Below are positions 11,044-23,712 of a DNA stretch of 64,000 bases, one piece after another (within the stretch, counting starts at the first letter, position 1; each line of letters begins with the position of its first letter). The notes below the pieces were generated by a model. The model was not told the origin of the DNA. It searched no databases and saw nothing but the letters and a program-made list of their open reading frames with translations. The stretch covers positions 56,181,292 to 56,245,291 of the forward strand of contig OZ010611.1 of the NCBI GenBank assembly GCA_963932145.1, read 5' to 3'. Origin of the DNA: Acanthosepion lycidas. Its lineage: Eukaryota > Mollusca > Cephalopoda > Sepiida > Sepiidae. The position numbers were made by a program, and so were the translations under genes.

Positions 11044-12858
11044 TCTTATTCTCTTCTGTTTGTGCCTTGTCTTTAGCTTTTTCTTCTATATTTAACTTTA
11101 TGTAGAGGCTAGGCCCCCCTCTAAATCTTGGTTGAAATTATTTTTCATTCTAATTAATAGAAATCGAGTAGCGTGCAATGGTGTCGTCTCATACAACTGT
11201 GAGTTAGCAGATAAAATTTGTGGGCACAAAATGGGTGATCAGTGTCTTATCCTCTTCTGTTTGTGCCTTGTCTTTAGCTTTTTCTTCTATATTTAACATT
11301 ATGTAGAGGCTAGGACCACCTCTAAATCTTGGTTGAAATTATTTTTCATTCTAATTCATAGAAATGGAGTCGCGTGCAATGGTGTCGTCTCATACAACAG
11401 TGAGGTAGGAGAAAAAATTTGTTGGCACAAAATGGGTGATCAGTGTCTTATTCTCTTCTGTTTGTGCCTTGTCTTTAGCTTTTTCTTCTATATTGAACTT
11501 TATGTAGAGGCTAGGCCTCCCTCTAAATCTTGGTTGAAATTATTTTTCATTCTAATTAATAGAAATGGAGTAGCGTTCAATGGTGTCGTCTCATACAACA
11601 GTGAGTTAGGAGAAAAATTTGTGGGCACAAAATGGGTGATCAGTGTCTTATTCTCTTCAGTTTGTGCCTTGTCTTTAGCTTTTTCTTCTATATTTAACTT
11701 TATGTAGAGGCTAGGCCCCCCTCTAAATCTTGGTTGAAATTATTTTTCATTCTAATTCATAGAAATGGAGTAGCGTTCAATGGTGTCGTCTCATACAACA
11801 GTGAGTTAGGAGAAAAATTTTGTGGGCACAAAATGGGTGATCAGTGTCTTACTCTCTTCTGTTTGCGCCTTGTCTTTAGCTTTTCCTTCTATATTTAACT
11901 TTATGTAGAGGCTAGGCCCCCCTCTAAATCTTGGTTGAAATTATTTTTCATTGTAATTAATAGAAATGGAGTAGCGTTCAATGGTGTCGTCTCATACAAC
12001 AGTGAGTTAGGAGAAAAAATTTGTGGGCAGAAAATGGGTGATCAGTGTCTTATTCTCTTCTCTTTATGACTTGTCTTTAGCTTTTTCTTCTATATTTAAC
12101 TTTATGTAGAGGCTAGTCCCCTTTCTAAATCTTCGTTGAAATTATTTTTCCTTCTAATTCATAGAAATGGAGTAGCGTGCAATGGTGTCGTCTCATGCAA
12201 CAGTGAGTTAGGAGAAAAAATTTGTGGGCACAAAATGGGTGATCAGTGTCTTATTCTCTTCTGTTTGTGCCTTGTCTTTAGCTTTTTCTTCTATATTTAA
12301 CTTTATGTAGAGGCTAGTCCCCTTTCTAAATCTTGGTTCGAATTATTTTTCATTCTAATTCGTAGAAATGGAGTAGCGTGCAATGGTGTCGTCTCATACA
12401 ACAGTGAATTAGGAGAAAAAATTTGTGGGCACAAAATGGGTGATCAGTGTCTTATTCTCTTCTGTTTGTGCCTTGTCTTTAGCTTTTTCTTCTATATTTA
12501 ACTTTATGTAGAGGCTAGGCCCCCCTCTAAATCTTGGTTGAAATTATTTTTCATTCTAATTAATAGAAATGGAGTAGCGTTCAATGGTGTCGACTCATAC
12601 AACAGTGAGTTAGGAGAAAAAATTTGTGGGCACAAAATGGGTGATCAGTGTCTTATTCTCTTCTGTTTATGCCTTGTCTTTAGCTTTTTCTTCTATATTT
12701 AACTTTATGTAGAGGCTAGGCCCCTTTCTAAATCTTCGTTGAAATTATTTTTCCTTCTAATTAATAGAAATGGAGTAGCGTGCAATGGTGTCGTCTCATG
12801 CAACAGTGAGTTAGGAGAAAAAATTTGTGGGCACAAAATGGGTGATCAGTGTCTTATC
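11044..12858 (+). repeat. Nine-monomer block, copy 2
   Basis: Copy 2 of the block at 8030-9844. Private changes include TCTCTTCAGTTTG near 11656, GGGCAGAAAATGG near 12027, TATGACTTGTC near 12066 and GGCTAGTCCCC near 12112. Upstream and downstream the sequence follows other relatives, so the duplication is bounded on both sides. Confidence 0.89.
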
Positions 12859-13340
12859 CTCTTCTGTTTGTGCCTTGTCTTGAGCTTTTTCTTCTATATT
12901 TAACTTTATGTAGAGGCTAGGCCCCTTTCTAAATCTTCGTTGAAATTTTTTTTCATTCTAATTCATAGAAATGGAGTAGCGTGCAATGGTGTCGTCTCAT
13001 ACAACAGTGAGTTAGGAGAAAAATTTTGTGGGCACAAAATGGGTGATAAGTGTCTTATTCTCTTCTGTTTGTGCCTTGTCTTTAGCTTTTTCTTCTATAT
13101 TTAACTTTATGTAGAGGCTCGGCCCCCCTCTAAATCTTGGTTGAAATTATTTTTCATTCTAATTCATAGAAATGGAGTAGCGTTCAATGGTGTCGTCTCA
13201 TACAACAGTGAGTTAGGAGAAAAATTTTGTGGGCACAAAATGGGTGATCAGTGTCTTACTCTCTTCTGTTTGTGCCTTGTCTTTAGCTTTTCCTTCTATA
13301 TTTAACTTTATGTAGAGGCTAGGCCCCCCTCTAAATCTTG

Positions 13341-13917
13341 GTTGAAATTATTTTTCATTCTAATTAATAGAAATCGAGTAGCGTGCAATGGTGTCGTCTC
13401 ATACAACTGTGAGTTAGCAGATAAAATTTGTGGGCACAAAATGGGTGATCAGTGTCTTATCCTCTTCTGTTTGTGCCTTGTCTTTAGCTTTTTCTTCTAT
13501 ATTTAACATTATGTAGAGGTTAGGACCCCCTCTAAATCTTGGTTGAAATTATTTTTCATTCTAATTCATAGAAATGGAGTCGCGTGCAATGGTGTCGTCT
13601 CATACAACAGTGAGGTAGGAGAAAAAATTTGTTGGCACAAAATGGGTGATCAGTGTCTTATTCTCTTCTGTTTGTGCCTTGTCTTTAGCTTTTTCTTCTA
13701 TATTGAACTTTATGTAGAGGCTAGGCCTCCCTCTAAATCTTGGTTGAAATTATTTTTCATTCTAATTAATAGAAATGGAGTAGCGTTCAATGGTGTCGTC
13801 TCATACAACAGTGAGTTAGGAGAAAAATTTGTGGGCACAAAATGGGTGATCAGTGTCTTACTCTCTTCTGTTTGCGCCTTGTCTTTAGCTTTTCCTTCTA
13901 TATTTAACTTTATGTAG
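13341..13917 (+). repeat. Three-monomer cassette, copy 6
   Basis: Same markers as at 4501-5078 (GAAATCGAG at 13370). The third monomer switches to the CTTACTCTCTTCTGTTTGCG / CTTTTCCTTC sequence normally found one monomer further on, so this copy appears to have lost one monomer by in-register exchange. Confidence 0.84.
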
Positions 13918-14550
13918 AGGCTAGGCCCCCCTCTAAATCTTGGTTGAAATTATTTTTCATTGTAATTAATAGAAATGGAGTAGCGTTCAATGGTGTCGTC
14001 TCATACAACAGTGAGTTAGGAGAAAAAATTTGTGGGCACAAAATGGGTGATCAGTGTCTTATTCTCTTCTCTTTATGCCTTGTCTTTAGCTTTTCCTTCT
14101 ATATTTAACTTTATGTAGAGGCTAGGCCCCTTTCTAAATCTTCGTTGAAATTATTTTTCCTTCTAATTCATAGAAATGGAGTAGCGTGCAATGGTGTCGT
14201 CTCATGCAACAGTGAGTTAGGAGAAAAAATTTGTGGGCACAAAATGGGTGATCAGTGTCTTATTCTCTTCTGTTTGTGCCTTGTCTTTAGCTTTTTCTTC
14301 TATATTTAAGTTTATGTAGAGGCTAGGCCCCCCTCTAAATCTTGGTTGAAATTATTTTTCATTCTAATTAATAGAAATGGAGTAGCAGGCAATGGTGTCG
14401 TCTCATACAACAGTGAGTTAGTAGAAAAAAATTGTGGGCACAAAATGGGTGATCAGTGTCTTATTCTCTTCTGTTTGTACCTTGTCTTTAGCTTTTTCTT
14501 CTATATTTAACTTTATGTAGAGGCTAGGCCCCTTTTTAAATCTTGGTTGG

Positions 14551-14957
14551 AATTATTTTTCATTCTAATTCATAGAAATGGAGTAGCGTGCAATGGTGTC
14601 GTCTCATACAACTGTGAGTTAGCAGATAAAATTTGTGGGCACAAAATGGGTGATCAGTGTCTTATCCTCTTCTGTTTGTGCCTTGTCTTTAGCTTTTTCT
14701 TCTATATTTAACATTATGTAGAGGCTAGGACCCCCTCTAAATCTTGGTTGAAATTATTTTTCATTCTAATTCATAGAAATGGAGTCGCGTGCAATGGTGT
14801 CGTCTCATACAACAGTGAGGTAGGAGAAAAAATTTGTTGGCACAAAATGGGTGATCAGTGTCTTATTCTCTTCTGTTTGTGCCTTGTCTTTAGCTTTTTC
14901 TACTATATTGAACTTTATGTAGAGGCTAGGCCTCCCTCTAAATCTTGGTTGAAATAA
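14551..14957 (+). repeat. Three-monomer cassette, partial copy 7
   Basis: The first monomer lacks GAAATCGAG but keeps CTGTGAGTTAGCAGAT and TTATCCTC. The second has GGAGTCGCGTGC and GAGGTAGG, and its final part reads CTACTATATTGAAC. After GGCCTCCC, the next monomer has TTGAAATAATTTTTC and a GTCGAC marker, not the expected third cassette monomer, so this copy is a hybrid. Confidence 0.8.
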
Positions 14958-15219
14958 TTTTTCATTCTAATTAATAGAAATGGAGTAGCGTTCAATGGTG
15001 TCGACTCATACAACAGTGAGTTAGGAGAAAAAATTTGTGGGCACAAAATGGGTGATCAGTGTCTTATTCTCTTCTGTTTGTGCCTTGTCTTTAGCTTTTT
15101 CTTCTATATTTAACTTTAAGTAGAGGCTAAGCCCCTTTCTAAATCTTGGTTGAAATTATTTTTTATTCTAATTCATAGAAATGGAGTAGCGTGCAATGGT
15201 GTCGTCTCATACAACAGTG

Positions 15220-15460
15220 AGTTAGGAGAAAATATTTGTGGGCACAAATTGGGTGATCAGTGTCTTATTCTCTGCTGTTTGTGCGTTGTCTTTAGCTTTT
15301 TCTTCTATATTTAACATTATGTAGAGGCTAGGCCCCCCTCTAAATCTTGGTTGAATTTATTTTTCATTCTAATTCATAGAAATGGAGTAGCGTGCAATTG
15401 TGTCGTCTCATACTACAGTGAGTTAGGAGAAAAAATTTGTGGGCACAAAATCTGTGATCA
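15220..15460 (+). repeat. GTGCGTTG / AAAATCTGTG block, copy 1
   Basis: Linked rare changes GAAAATATTTG, CACAAATTGGG, TTCTCTGCTG, TGTGCGTTG, TTGAATTTATT and AAAATCTGTG recur at offset 3615 bp (18 monomers less 3 bp) at about 18835-19075. Confidence 0.85.
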
Positions 15461-15569
15461 GTGTCTTATTCTCTTCTGTTTGTGCCTTGTCTTTAGCTTT
15501 TTCTTCTATATTTAACTTTATGTAGAGGCTAGGCCCCTTTCTAAATCTTCGTTGAAATTATTTTTCCTT

Positions 15570-16080
15570 CTAATTCATAGAAATGGAGAAGCGTGCAATG
15601 GTGTCGTCTCATGCAACAGTGAGTTAGGAGAAAAATTTTGTGGGCACAAAATGGGTGATCAGTGTCTTATCCTCTTCTGTTTTTGCCTTGTCTTTAGCTT
15701 TTTCTTCTATATTTAACATTATGTAGAGGCTAGGCCCCCCTCTAAATCTTGGTTGAAATTATTTTTCATTCTAATTAATAGAAATGGAGTAGCGTTCAAT
15801 GGTGTCGTCTCATACAACAGTGAGTTAGGAGAAAAAATTTGTGGGCACAAAATGTGTGATCAGTGTCTTATTCTCTTCTGTTTGTGCCTTGTCTTTAGCT
15901 TTTTCTTCTATATTTAACTTTATGTAGAGGCTAGGCCCCTTTCTAAATCTTCGTTGAAATTATTTTTCCTTCTAATTCATAGAAATGGAGAAGCGTGCAA
16001 TGGTGTCGTCTCATGCAACAGTGAGTTAGGAGAAAAATTTCGTGGGCACAAAATGGGTGATCAGTGTCTTATCCTCTTCT
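15570..16080 (+). repeat. GGAGAAGCG dimer, tandem duplicate
   Basis: AAATGGAGAAGCG occurs at 15581 and 15983, 402 bp (two monomers) apart, with CATGCAACAG in both. The second, with AAAATTTCGTGGGC, has a further relative near 21606, about 28 monomers downstream (5625 bp). Confidence 0.82.
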
Positions 16081-16957
16081 GTTTGTGCCTTGTCTTTAGC
16101 TTTTTCTTCTATATTTAACTTTATGTAGAGGCTAGGCCCCCCTCTAAATCTTGGTTGAAATTATTTTTCATTCTAATTCATAGAAATGGAGTAGCGTTCA
16201 ATGGTGTCGTCTCATACAACAGTGAGTTAGGAGAAAAAATTTGTGGGCACAAAATGGGTGATCAGTGTCTTATTCTCTTCTGTTTATGCCTTGTCTTTAG
16301 TTTTTTCTTCTATATTTAACTTTATATAGAGGCTAGTCCCCTTTCTAAATCTTGGTTGAAATTATTTTTCATTCTAATTCATAGAAATGGAGTAGCAGGC
16401 AATGGTGTCGTCTCATACAACAGTGAGTTAGTAGAAAAAATTTGTGGGCACAAAATGGGTGATCAGTGTCTTATTCTCTTCTGTTTGTACCTTGTCTTTA
16501 GCTTTTTCTTCTATATTTAACTTTATGTAGAGGCTAGGCCGCTTTTTAAATCTTGGTCGGAATTATTTTTCATTCTAATTCATAGAAATGGAGTAGCGTG
16601 CAATGGTGTCGTCTCATACAACTGTGAGTTAGCAGATAAAATTTGTGGGCACAAAATGGGTGATCAGTGTCTTATTCTCTTCTGTTTATGCCTTGTCTTT
16701 AGCTTTTTCTTCTATATTTAACTTTATGTAGAGGCTAGGCCCCCCTCTAAATCTTGGTTGAAATTATTTTTCATTCTAATTCATAGAAATGGAGTAGCGT
16801 GCAATGGTGTCGTCTCATACAACAGTGAGTTAGGAGAAAAAATTTGTGGGCACAAAATGGGTGATCAGTGTCTTATTCTCTTCTGTTTGTGCCTTGTCTT
16901 TAGCTTTTTCTTCTATATTTAACTTTATGTAGAGGCTAGGCCCCCCTCTAAATCTTG

Positions 16958-17534
16958 GTTGAAATTATTTTTCATTCTAATTAATAGAAATCGAGTAGCG
17001 TGCAATGGTGTCGTCTCATACAACTGTGAGTTAGCAGATAAAATTTGTGGGCACAAAATGGGTGATCAGTGTCTTATCCTCTTCTGTTTGTGCCTTGTCT
17101 TTAGCTTTTTCTTCTATATTTAACATTATGTAGCGGCTAGGACCCCCTCTAAATCTTGGTTGAAATTATTTTTCATTCTAATTCATAGAAATGGAGTCGC
17201 GTGCAATGGTGTCGTCTCATACAACAGTGAGGTAGGAGAAAAAATTTGTGGGCACAAAATGGGTGATCAGTGTCTTATTCTCTTCTGTTTGTGCCTTGTC
17301 TTTAGCTTTTTCTTCTATATTGAACTTTATGTAGAGGCTAGGCGTCCCTCTAAATCTTGGTTGAAATTATTTTTCATTGTAATTAATAGAAATGGAGTAG
17401 CGTTCAATGGTGTCGTCTCATACAACAGTGAGTTAGGAGAAAAATTTGTGGGCACAAAATGGGTGATCAGTGTCTTATTCTCTTCTGTTTGTGCCTTGTC
17501 TTTAGCTTTTTCTTCTATATTTAACTTTATGTAG
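16958..17534 (+). repeat. Three-monomer cassette, copy 8 (last)
   Basis: GAAATCGAG lies at 16987. This copy has GTAGCGGCTAGG, GGCGTCCC and CATTGTAATTAATAG as private or borrowed changes, and TTTGTGGGC rather than TTTGTTGGC in its second monomer. No further full copy is seen to the right. Confidence 0.85.
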
Positions 17535-18834
17535 AGGCTAGGCCCCCCTCTAAATCTTGGTTGAAATTATTTTTCATTCTAATTCATAGAAATGGAGTAG
17601 CGTTCAATGGTGTCGTCTCATACAACAGTGAGTTAGGAGAAAAATTTTGTGGGCACAAAATGGGTGATCAGTGTCTTACTCTCTTCTGTTTGTGCCTTGT
17701 CTTTAGCTTTTCCTTCTATATTTAACTTTATGTAGAGGCTAGGCCCCCCTCTAAATCTTGGTTGAAATTATTTTTCATTGTAATTAAGATATGGAGTAGC
17801 GTTCAATGGTGTCGTCTCATACAACAGTGAGTTAGGAGAAAAAATTTGTGGGCACAAAATGGGTGATCAGTGTCTTATTCTCTTCTGTTTGTGCCTTGTC
17901 TTTAGCTTTTTCTTCTATATTTAACTTTATGTAGAGGCTAGGCCCCTTTCTAAATCTTCGTTGAAATTTTTTTTCATTCTAATTCATAGAAATGCAGTAG
18001 CGTGCAATGGTGTCGTCTCATACAACAGTGAGTTAGGAGAAAAATTTTGTGGGCACAAAATGGGTGATAAGTGTCTTATTCTCTTCTGTTTGTGCCTTGT
18101 CTTTAGCTTTTTCTTCTATATTTAACTTTATGTAGAGGCTAGGCCCCCCTCTAAATCTTGGTTGAAATTATTTTTCATTCTAATTCATAGAAATGGAGTA
18201 GCGTTCAATGGTGTCGTCTCATACAACAGTGAGTTAGGAGAAAAATTTTGTGGGCACAAAATGGGTGATCAGTGTCTTACTCTCTTCTGTTTGTGCCTTG
18301 TCTTTAGCTTTTCCTTCTATATTTAACTTTATGTAGAGGCTAGGCCCCCCTCTAAATCTTGGTTGAAATTATTTTTCATTGTAATTAATGGAAATGGAGT
18401 AGCGTTCAATGGTGTCGTCTCATACAACAGTGAGTTAGGAGAAAAAATTTGTGCGCACAAAATGGGTGATCAGTGTCTTATTCTCTTCTGTTTGTGCCTT
18501 GTCTTTAGCTTTTTCTTCTATATTTAACTTTATGTAGAGGCTAGGCCCCTTTCTAAATCTTCGTTGAAATTTTTTTTCATTCTAATTCATAGAAATGGAG
18601 TAGCGTGCAATGGTGTCGTCTCATGCAACAGTGAGTTAGGAGAAAAATTTTGTGGGCAAAAAATGGGTGATCAGTGTCTTATTCTCTTCTGTTTGTGCCT
18701 TGTCTTTAGCTTTTTCTTCTATATTTAACTTTATGTAGAGGCTAGTCCCCTTTCTAAATCTTGGTTGGAATTATTTTTCATTCTAATTCGTAGAAATGGA
18801 GTAGCGTGCAATGGTGTCGTCTCAAACAACAGTG

Positions 18835-19075
18835 AGTTAGGAGAAAATATTTGTGGGCACAAATTGGGTGATCAGTGTCTTATTCTCTGCTGTTTGTGCG
18901 TTGTCTTTAGCTTTTTCTTCTATATTTAACATTATGTAGAGGCTAGGCCCCCCTCTAAATCTTGGTTGAATTTATTTTTCATTCTAATTCATAGAAATGG
19001 AGTAGCGTGCAATTGTGTCGTCTCATACAACAGTGAGTTAGGAGAAAAAATTTGTGGGCACAAAATCTGTGATCA
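18835..19075 (+). repeat. GTGCGTTG / AAAATCTGTG block, copy 2
   Basis: Copy 2 of the block at 15220-15460, with the same rare linked changes. It marks the start of the zone leading into the CCCCGCTC subfamily. Confidence 0.84.
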
Positions 19076-19740
19076 GTGTCTTATTCTCTTCTGTTTGTGC
19101 CTTGTCTTTAGCTTTTTCTTCTATATTTAACTTTATGTAGAGGCTAGGCCCCCCTCTAAATCTTGGTTGAAATTATTTTTCATTCTAATTCATAGAAATG
19201 GAGTAGCGTTCAATGGTGTCGTCTCATACAACAGTGAGTTAGGAGAAAAAATTTGTGGGCACAAAATGGGTGATCAGTGTCTTATTCTCTTCTGTTTTAG
19301 CCTTGTCTTTAGCTTTTTCTTCTATATTTAACTTTATGTAGAGGGTAGGCCCCTTTCTAAATCTTCGTTGAAATTATTTTAACTTCTAATTCGTAGAAAT
19401 GGAGTAGCATGCAATGGTGTCGTCTCATGCAACAGTGAGTTAGGAGAAAAAATTTGTGGGCACAAAATGGGTGATCAGTGTCTTATTCTCTTCTGTTTGT
19501 GCCTTGTCTTTAGCTTTTTCTTCTATATTTAACTTTATGTAGAGGCTAGTCCCCTTTCTAAATCTGGGTTTGAATTATTTTTCATTCTAATTCGTAGAAA
19601 TGGAGTAGCGTGCAATGGTGTCGTCTCATACAACAGTGAGTTAGTAGAAAAAATTTGTGGGCACAAAATGGGTGATCAGTGTCTTATTCTCTTCTGTTTG
19701 TGCCTTGTCTTTAGCTTTTTCTTCTATATTTAACTTTATG

Positions 19741-21300
19741 TAGAGGCTAGGCCCCGCTCTAAATCTTGGTTAAAATTATTTTTTATTCTAATTCATAGAA
19801 ATGGAGTAGCGTGCAATGGTGTCGTCTCATACAACAGTGAGTTAGGAGAAGAATTTCGTGGGCACAACGTGGGTGATCAGTGTCTTATTCTCTTCTGTTT
19901 GTGCCTTGTCTTTAGCTTTTTCTTCTATATTTAACTTTATGTAGAGGCTAGGCCCCGCTCTAAATCTTGGTTAAAATTATTTTTTATTCTAATTCATAGA
20001 AATGGAGTAGCGTGCAATGGTGTCGTCTCATACAACAGTGAGTTAGGAGAAGTATTTCGTGGGCACAAAGTGGGTGATCAGTGTCTTATTCTCTTCTGTT
20101 TGTGCCTTGTCTTTAGCTTTTTCTTCTATATTTAACTTTATGTAGAGGCTAGGCCCCGCTCTAAATCTTGGTTAAAATTATTTTTTATTCTAATTCATAG
20201 AAATGTAGTAGCGTGCAATGGTGTCGTCTCATACAACAGTGAGTTAGGAGAAGAATTTCGTGGGCACAAAGTGGGTGATCAGTGTCTTATTCTCTTCTGT
20301 TTGTGCCTTGTCTTTAGCTTTTTCTGCTATATTTAACTTTATGTAGAGGCTAGGCCCCGCTCTAAATCTTGGTTAAAATTATTTTTTATTCTAATTCATA
20401 GAAATGGAGTAGCGTGCAATGGTGTCGACTCATACAACAGTGAGTTAGGAGAAGAATTTCGTGGCCACAAAGTGGGTGATCAGTGTCTTATTCTCTTCTG
20501 TTTGTGCCTTGACTTTAGCTTTTTCTTCTATATTTAACTTTATGTAGAGGCTAGGCCCCGCTCTAAATCTTGGTTAAAATTATTTTTCATTCTAATTCAT
20601 AGAAATGGAGTAGCGTGCAATTGTGTCGTCTCATACAACAGTGAGTTAGGAGAAAAAATTTGTGGGCACAAAATGGGTGATCAGTGTCTTATTCTCTTCT
20701 GTTTGTGCCTTGTCTTTAGCTTTTTCTTCTATATTTAACTTTATGTAGAGGCTAGGCCCCCCTCTAAATCTTGGTTGAAATTATTTTTCATTCTAATTCA
20801 TAGAAATGGAGTAGCGTGCAATGGTGTCATCTCATACAACTGTGAGTTAGCAGATAAAATTTGTGGGCACAAAATGGGTGATCAGTGTCTTATTCTCTTC
20901 TGTTTATGCCTTGTCTTTAGTTTTTTCTTCTATATTTAACTTTATGTAGAGGCTAGGCCCCCCTCTAAATCTTGGTTGAAATTATTTTTCATTCTAATTA
21001 ATAGAAATGGAGTAGCGTGCAATGGTTTCGTCTCATACAACAGTGAGTTAGTAGAAAAAATTTGTGGGCACAAAATGGGTGATCAGTGACTTATTCTCTT
21101 CTGTTTGTACCTTGTGTTTAGCTTTTTCTTCTATATTTAACTTTATGTAGAGGCTAGGCCCCTTTTTAAATCTTGGTTGGAATTATTTTTCATTCTAATT
21201 CATAGAAATGGAGTAGCGTGCAATGGTGTCGTCTCATACAACTGTGAGTTAGCAGATAAAATTTGTGGGCACAAAATGGGTGATCAGTGTCTTATTCTCT
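19741..21300 (+). repeat. CCCCGCTC subfamily block, copy 1 of a 12-monomer repeat
   Basis: Five consecutive monomers carry CCCCGCTCTAAATC and TTAAAATT, with TTTTTTATTC in the first four. The same stretch holds the linked changes GAGAAGAATTTCGTGG and CAAAGTGGG. The block continues into GTCATCTC/CTGTG, GGTTTCGTCTC and CTTGTGTTTAG monomers. All of it recurs at 22153-23712 at offset 2412 bp (exactly 12 x 201). Copy-specific differences include CACAACGTGG, GAAGTATTTCG and CTTGACTTTAG. The dyad is altered here because TTTGTGGGCAC has become TTTCGTGGGCAC. Confidence 0.92.
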
Positions 21301-22152
21301 TCTGTTTATGCCTTGTCTTCATCTTTTTCTTCTATATTTAACTTTATGTAGAGGCTAGGCCCCCCTCTAAATCTTGGTTGAAATTATTTTTCATTCTAAT
21401 TCATAGAAATGGAGTAGCGTGCAATGGTGTCGTCTCATACAACAGTGAGTTAGGAGAAAAAATTTGTGGGCACAAAATTGGTGATCAGTGTCTTATTCTC
21501 TTCTGTTTGTGCCTTGTCTTTAGCTTTTTCTTCTGTATTTAACTTTATGTAGAGGCTAGGCCCCTTTCTAAATCTTCGTTGAAATTATTTTTCCTTCTAA
21601 TTCATAGAAATGGAGAAGCGTGCAATGGTGTCGTCTCATGCAACAGTGAGTTAGGAGAAAAATTTCGTGGGCACAAAATGGGTGATCAGTGTCTTATCCT
21701 CTTCTGTTTGTGCCTTGTCTTTAGCTTTTTCTTCTATATTTAACTTTATGTAGAGGCTAGGCCCCCCTCTAAATCTTGGTTGAAATTATTTTTCATTCTA
21801 ATTCATAGAAATGGAGTAGCGTTCAATGGTGTCGTCTCATACAACAGTGAGTTAGGAGAAAAAATTTGTGGGCACAAAATGGGTGATCAGTGTCTTATTC
21901 TCTTCTGTTTTAGCCTTGTCTTTAGCTTTTTCTTCTATATTTAACTTTATGTAGAGGGTAGGCCCCTTTCTAAATCTTGGTTGAAATTATTTTAACTTCT
22001 AATTCGTAGAAATGGAGTAGCGTGCAATGGTGTCGTCTCATGCAACAGTGAGTTAGGAGAAAAAATTTGTGGGCACAAAATGGGTGATCAGTGTCTTATT
22101 CTCTTCTGTTTGTGCCTTGTCTTTAGCTTTTTCTTCTATATTTAACTTTATG

Positions 22153-23712
22153 TAGAGGCTAGGCCCCGCTCTAAATCTTGGTTAAAATTATTTTTTATTC
22201 TAATTCATAGAAATGGAGTAGCGTGCAATGGTGTCGTCTCATACCACAGTGAGTTAGGAGAAGAATTTCGTGGGCACAACATGGGTGATCAGTGTCTTAT
22301 TCTCTTCTGTTTGTGCCTTGTATTTAGCTTTTTCTTCTATATTTAACTTTATGTAGAGGCTAGGCCCCGCTCTAAATCTTGGTTAAAATTATTTTTTATT
22401 CTAATTCATAGAAATGGAGTAGCGTGCAATGGTGTCGTCTCATACAACAGTGAATTAGGAGAAGAATTTCGTGGGCACAAAGTGGGTGATCAGTGTCTTA
22501 TTCTCTTCTGTTTGTGCCTTGTCTTTAGCTTTTTCTTCTATATTTAACTTTATGTAGAGGCTAGGCCCCGCTCTAAATCTTGGTTAAAATTATTTTTTAT
22601 TCTAATTCATAGAAATGTAGTAGCGTGCAATGGTGTCGTCTCATACAACAGTGAGTTAGGAGAAGAATTTCGTGGGCACAAAGTGGGTGATCAGTGTCTT
22701 ATTCTCTTCTGTTTGTGCCTTGTCTTTAGCTTTTTCTGCTATATTTAACTTTATGTAGAGGCTAGGCCCCGCTCTAAATCTTGGTTAAAATTATTTTTTA
22801 TTCTAATTCATAGAAATGGAGTAGCGTGCAATGGTGTCGACTCATACAACAGTGAGTTAGGAGAAGAATTTCGTGGCCACAAAGTGGGTGATCAGTGTCT
22901 TATTCTCTTCTGTTTGTGCCTTGTCTTTAGCTTTTTCTTCTATATTTAACTTTATGTAGAGGCTAGGCCCCGCTCTAAATCTTGGTTAAAATTATTTTTC
23001 ATTCTAATTCATAGAAATGGAGTAGCGTGCAATTGTGTCGTCTCATACAACAGTGAGTTAGGAGAAAAAATTTGTGGGCACAAAATGGGTGATCAGTGTC
23101 TTATTCTCTTCTGTTTGTGCCTTGTCTTTAGCTTTTTCTTCTATATTTAACTTTATGTAGAGGCTAGGCCCCCCTCTAAATCTTGGTTGAAATTATTTTT
23201 CATTCTAATTCATAGAAATGGAGTAGCGTGCAATGGTGTCATCTCATACAACTGTGAGTTAGCAGATAAAATTTGTGGGCACAAAATGGGTGATCAGTGT
23301 CTTATTCTCTTCTGTTTATGCCTTGTCTTTAGTTTTTTCTTCTATATTTAACTTTATGTAGAGGCTAGGCCCCCCTCTAAATCTTGGTTGAAATAATTTT
23401 TCATTCTAATTAATAGAAATGGAGTAGCGTGCAATGGTTTCGTCTCATACAACAGTGAGTTAGTAGAAAAAATTTGTGGGCACAAAATGGGTGATCAGTG
23501 TCTTATTCTCTTCTGTTTGTACCTTGTGTTTAGCTTTTTCTTATATATTTAACTTTATGTAGAGGCTAGGCCCCTTTTTAAATCTTGGTTGGAATTATTT
23601 TTCATTCTAATTCATAGAAATGGAGTAGCGTGCAATGGTGTCGTCTCATACAACTGTGAGTTAGCAGATAAAATTTGTGGGCACAAAATGGGTGATCAGT
23701 GTCTTATTCTCT
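22153..23712 (+). repeat. CCCCGCTC subfamily block, copy 2
   Basis: Repeats 19741-21300 at exactly 2412 bp. Shared rare states include AAATGTAGTAGCG (20203 and 22615), TTTTCTGCTATA, GTGGCCACAAAGTGG and GCAATTGTGTCG. Further left, the TCTGTTTTAGCC monomer is 13 monomers apart (19291 and 21904). One monomer was therefore gained in copy 1 or lost in copy 2 near 19550. Confidence 0.92.

Larger units (their letters stand above)
4501..18740 (+). repeat. Array zone 2: GTTC-variant monomers and recurring three-monomer cassette
   Basis: About 71 monomers. Many carry GCGTTCAATGG in place of GCGTGCAATGG, with AGGAGAAAAATTTTGTG, CTTACTCTC and AGCTTTTCCTTC as linked changes. GTTC occurs first near 2130, and I last see it near 21819. 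A TTTTTTTTC-type monomer (GTTGAAATTTTTTTTCATTC) recurs, for example near 5506, 6109, 10533, 12945 and 18567. A monomer with a 2-bp deletion (AATTAAGATATGG) lies near 17784. Nothing other than satellite is seen. Confidence 0.83.

Noticed and set aside
17784-17800. Possible array junction at AATTAAGATATGG
   Set aside because: It is only a 2-bp deletion and substitution inside an otherwise normal monomer. The phase simply moves by 2 bp.
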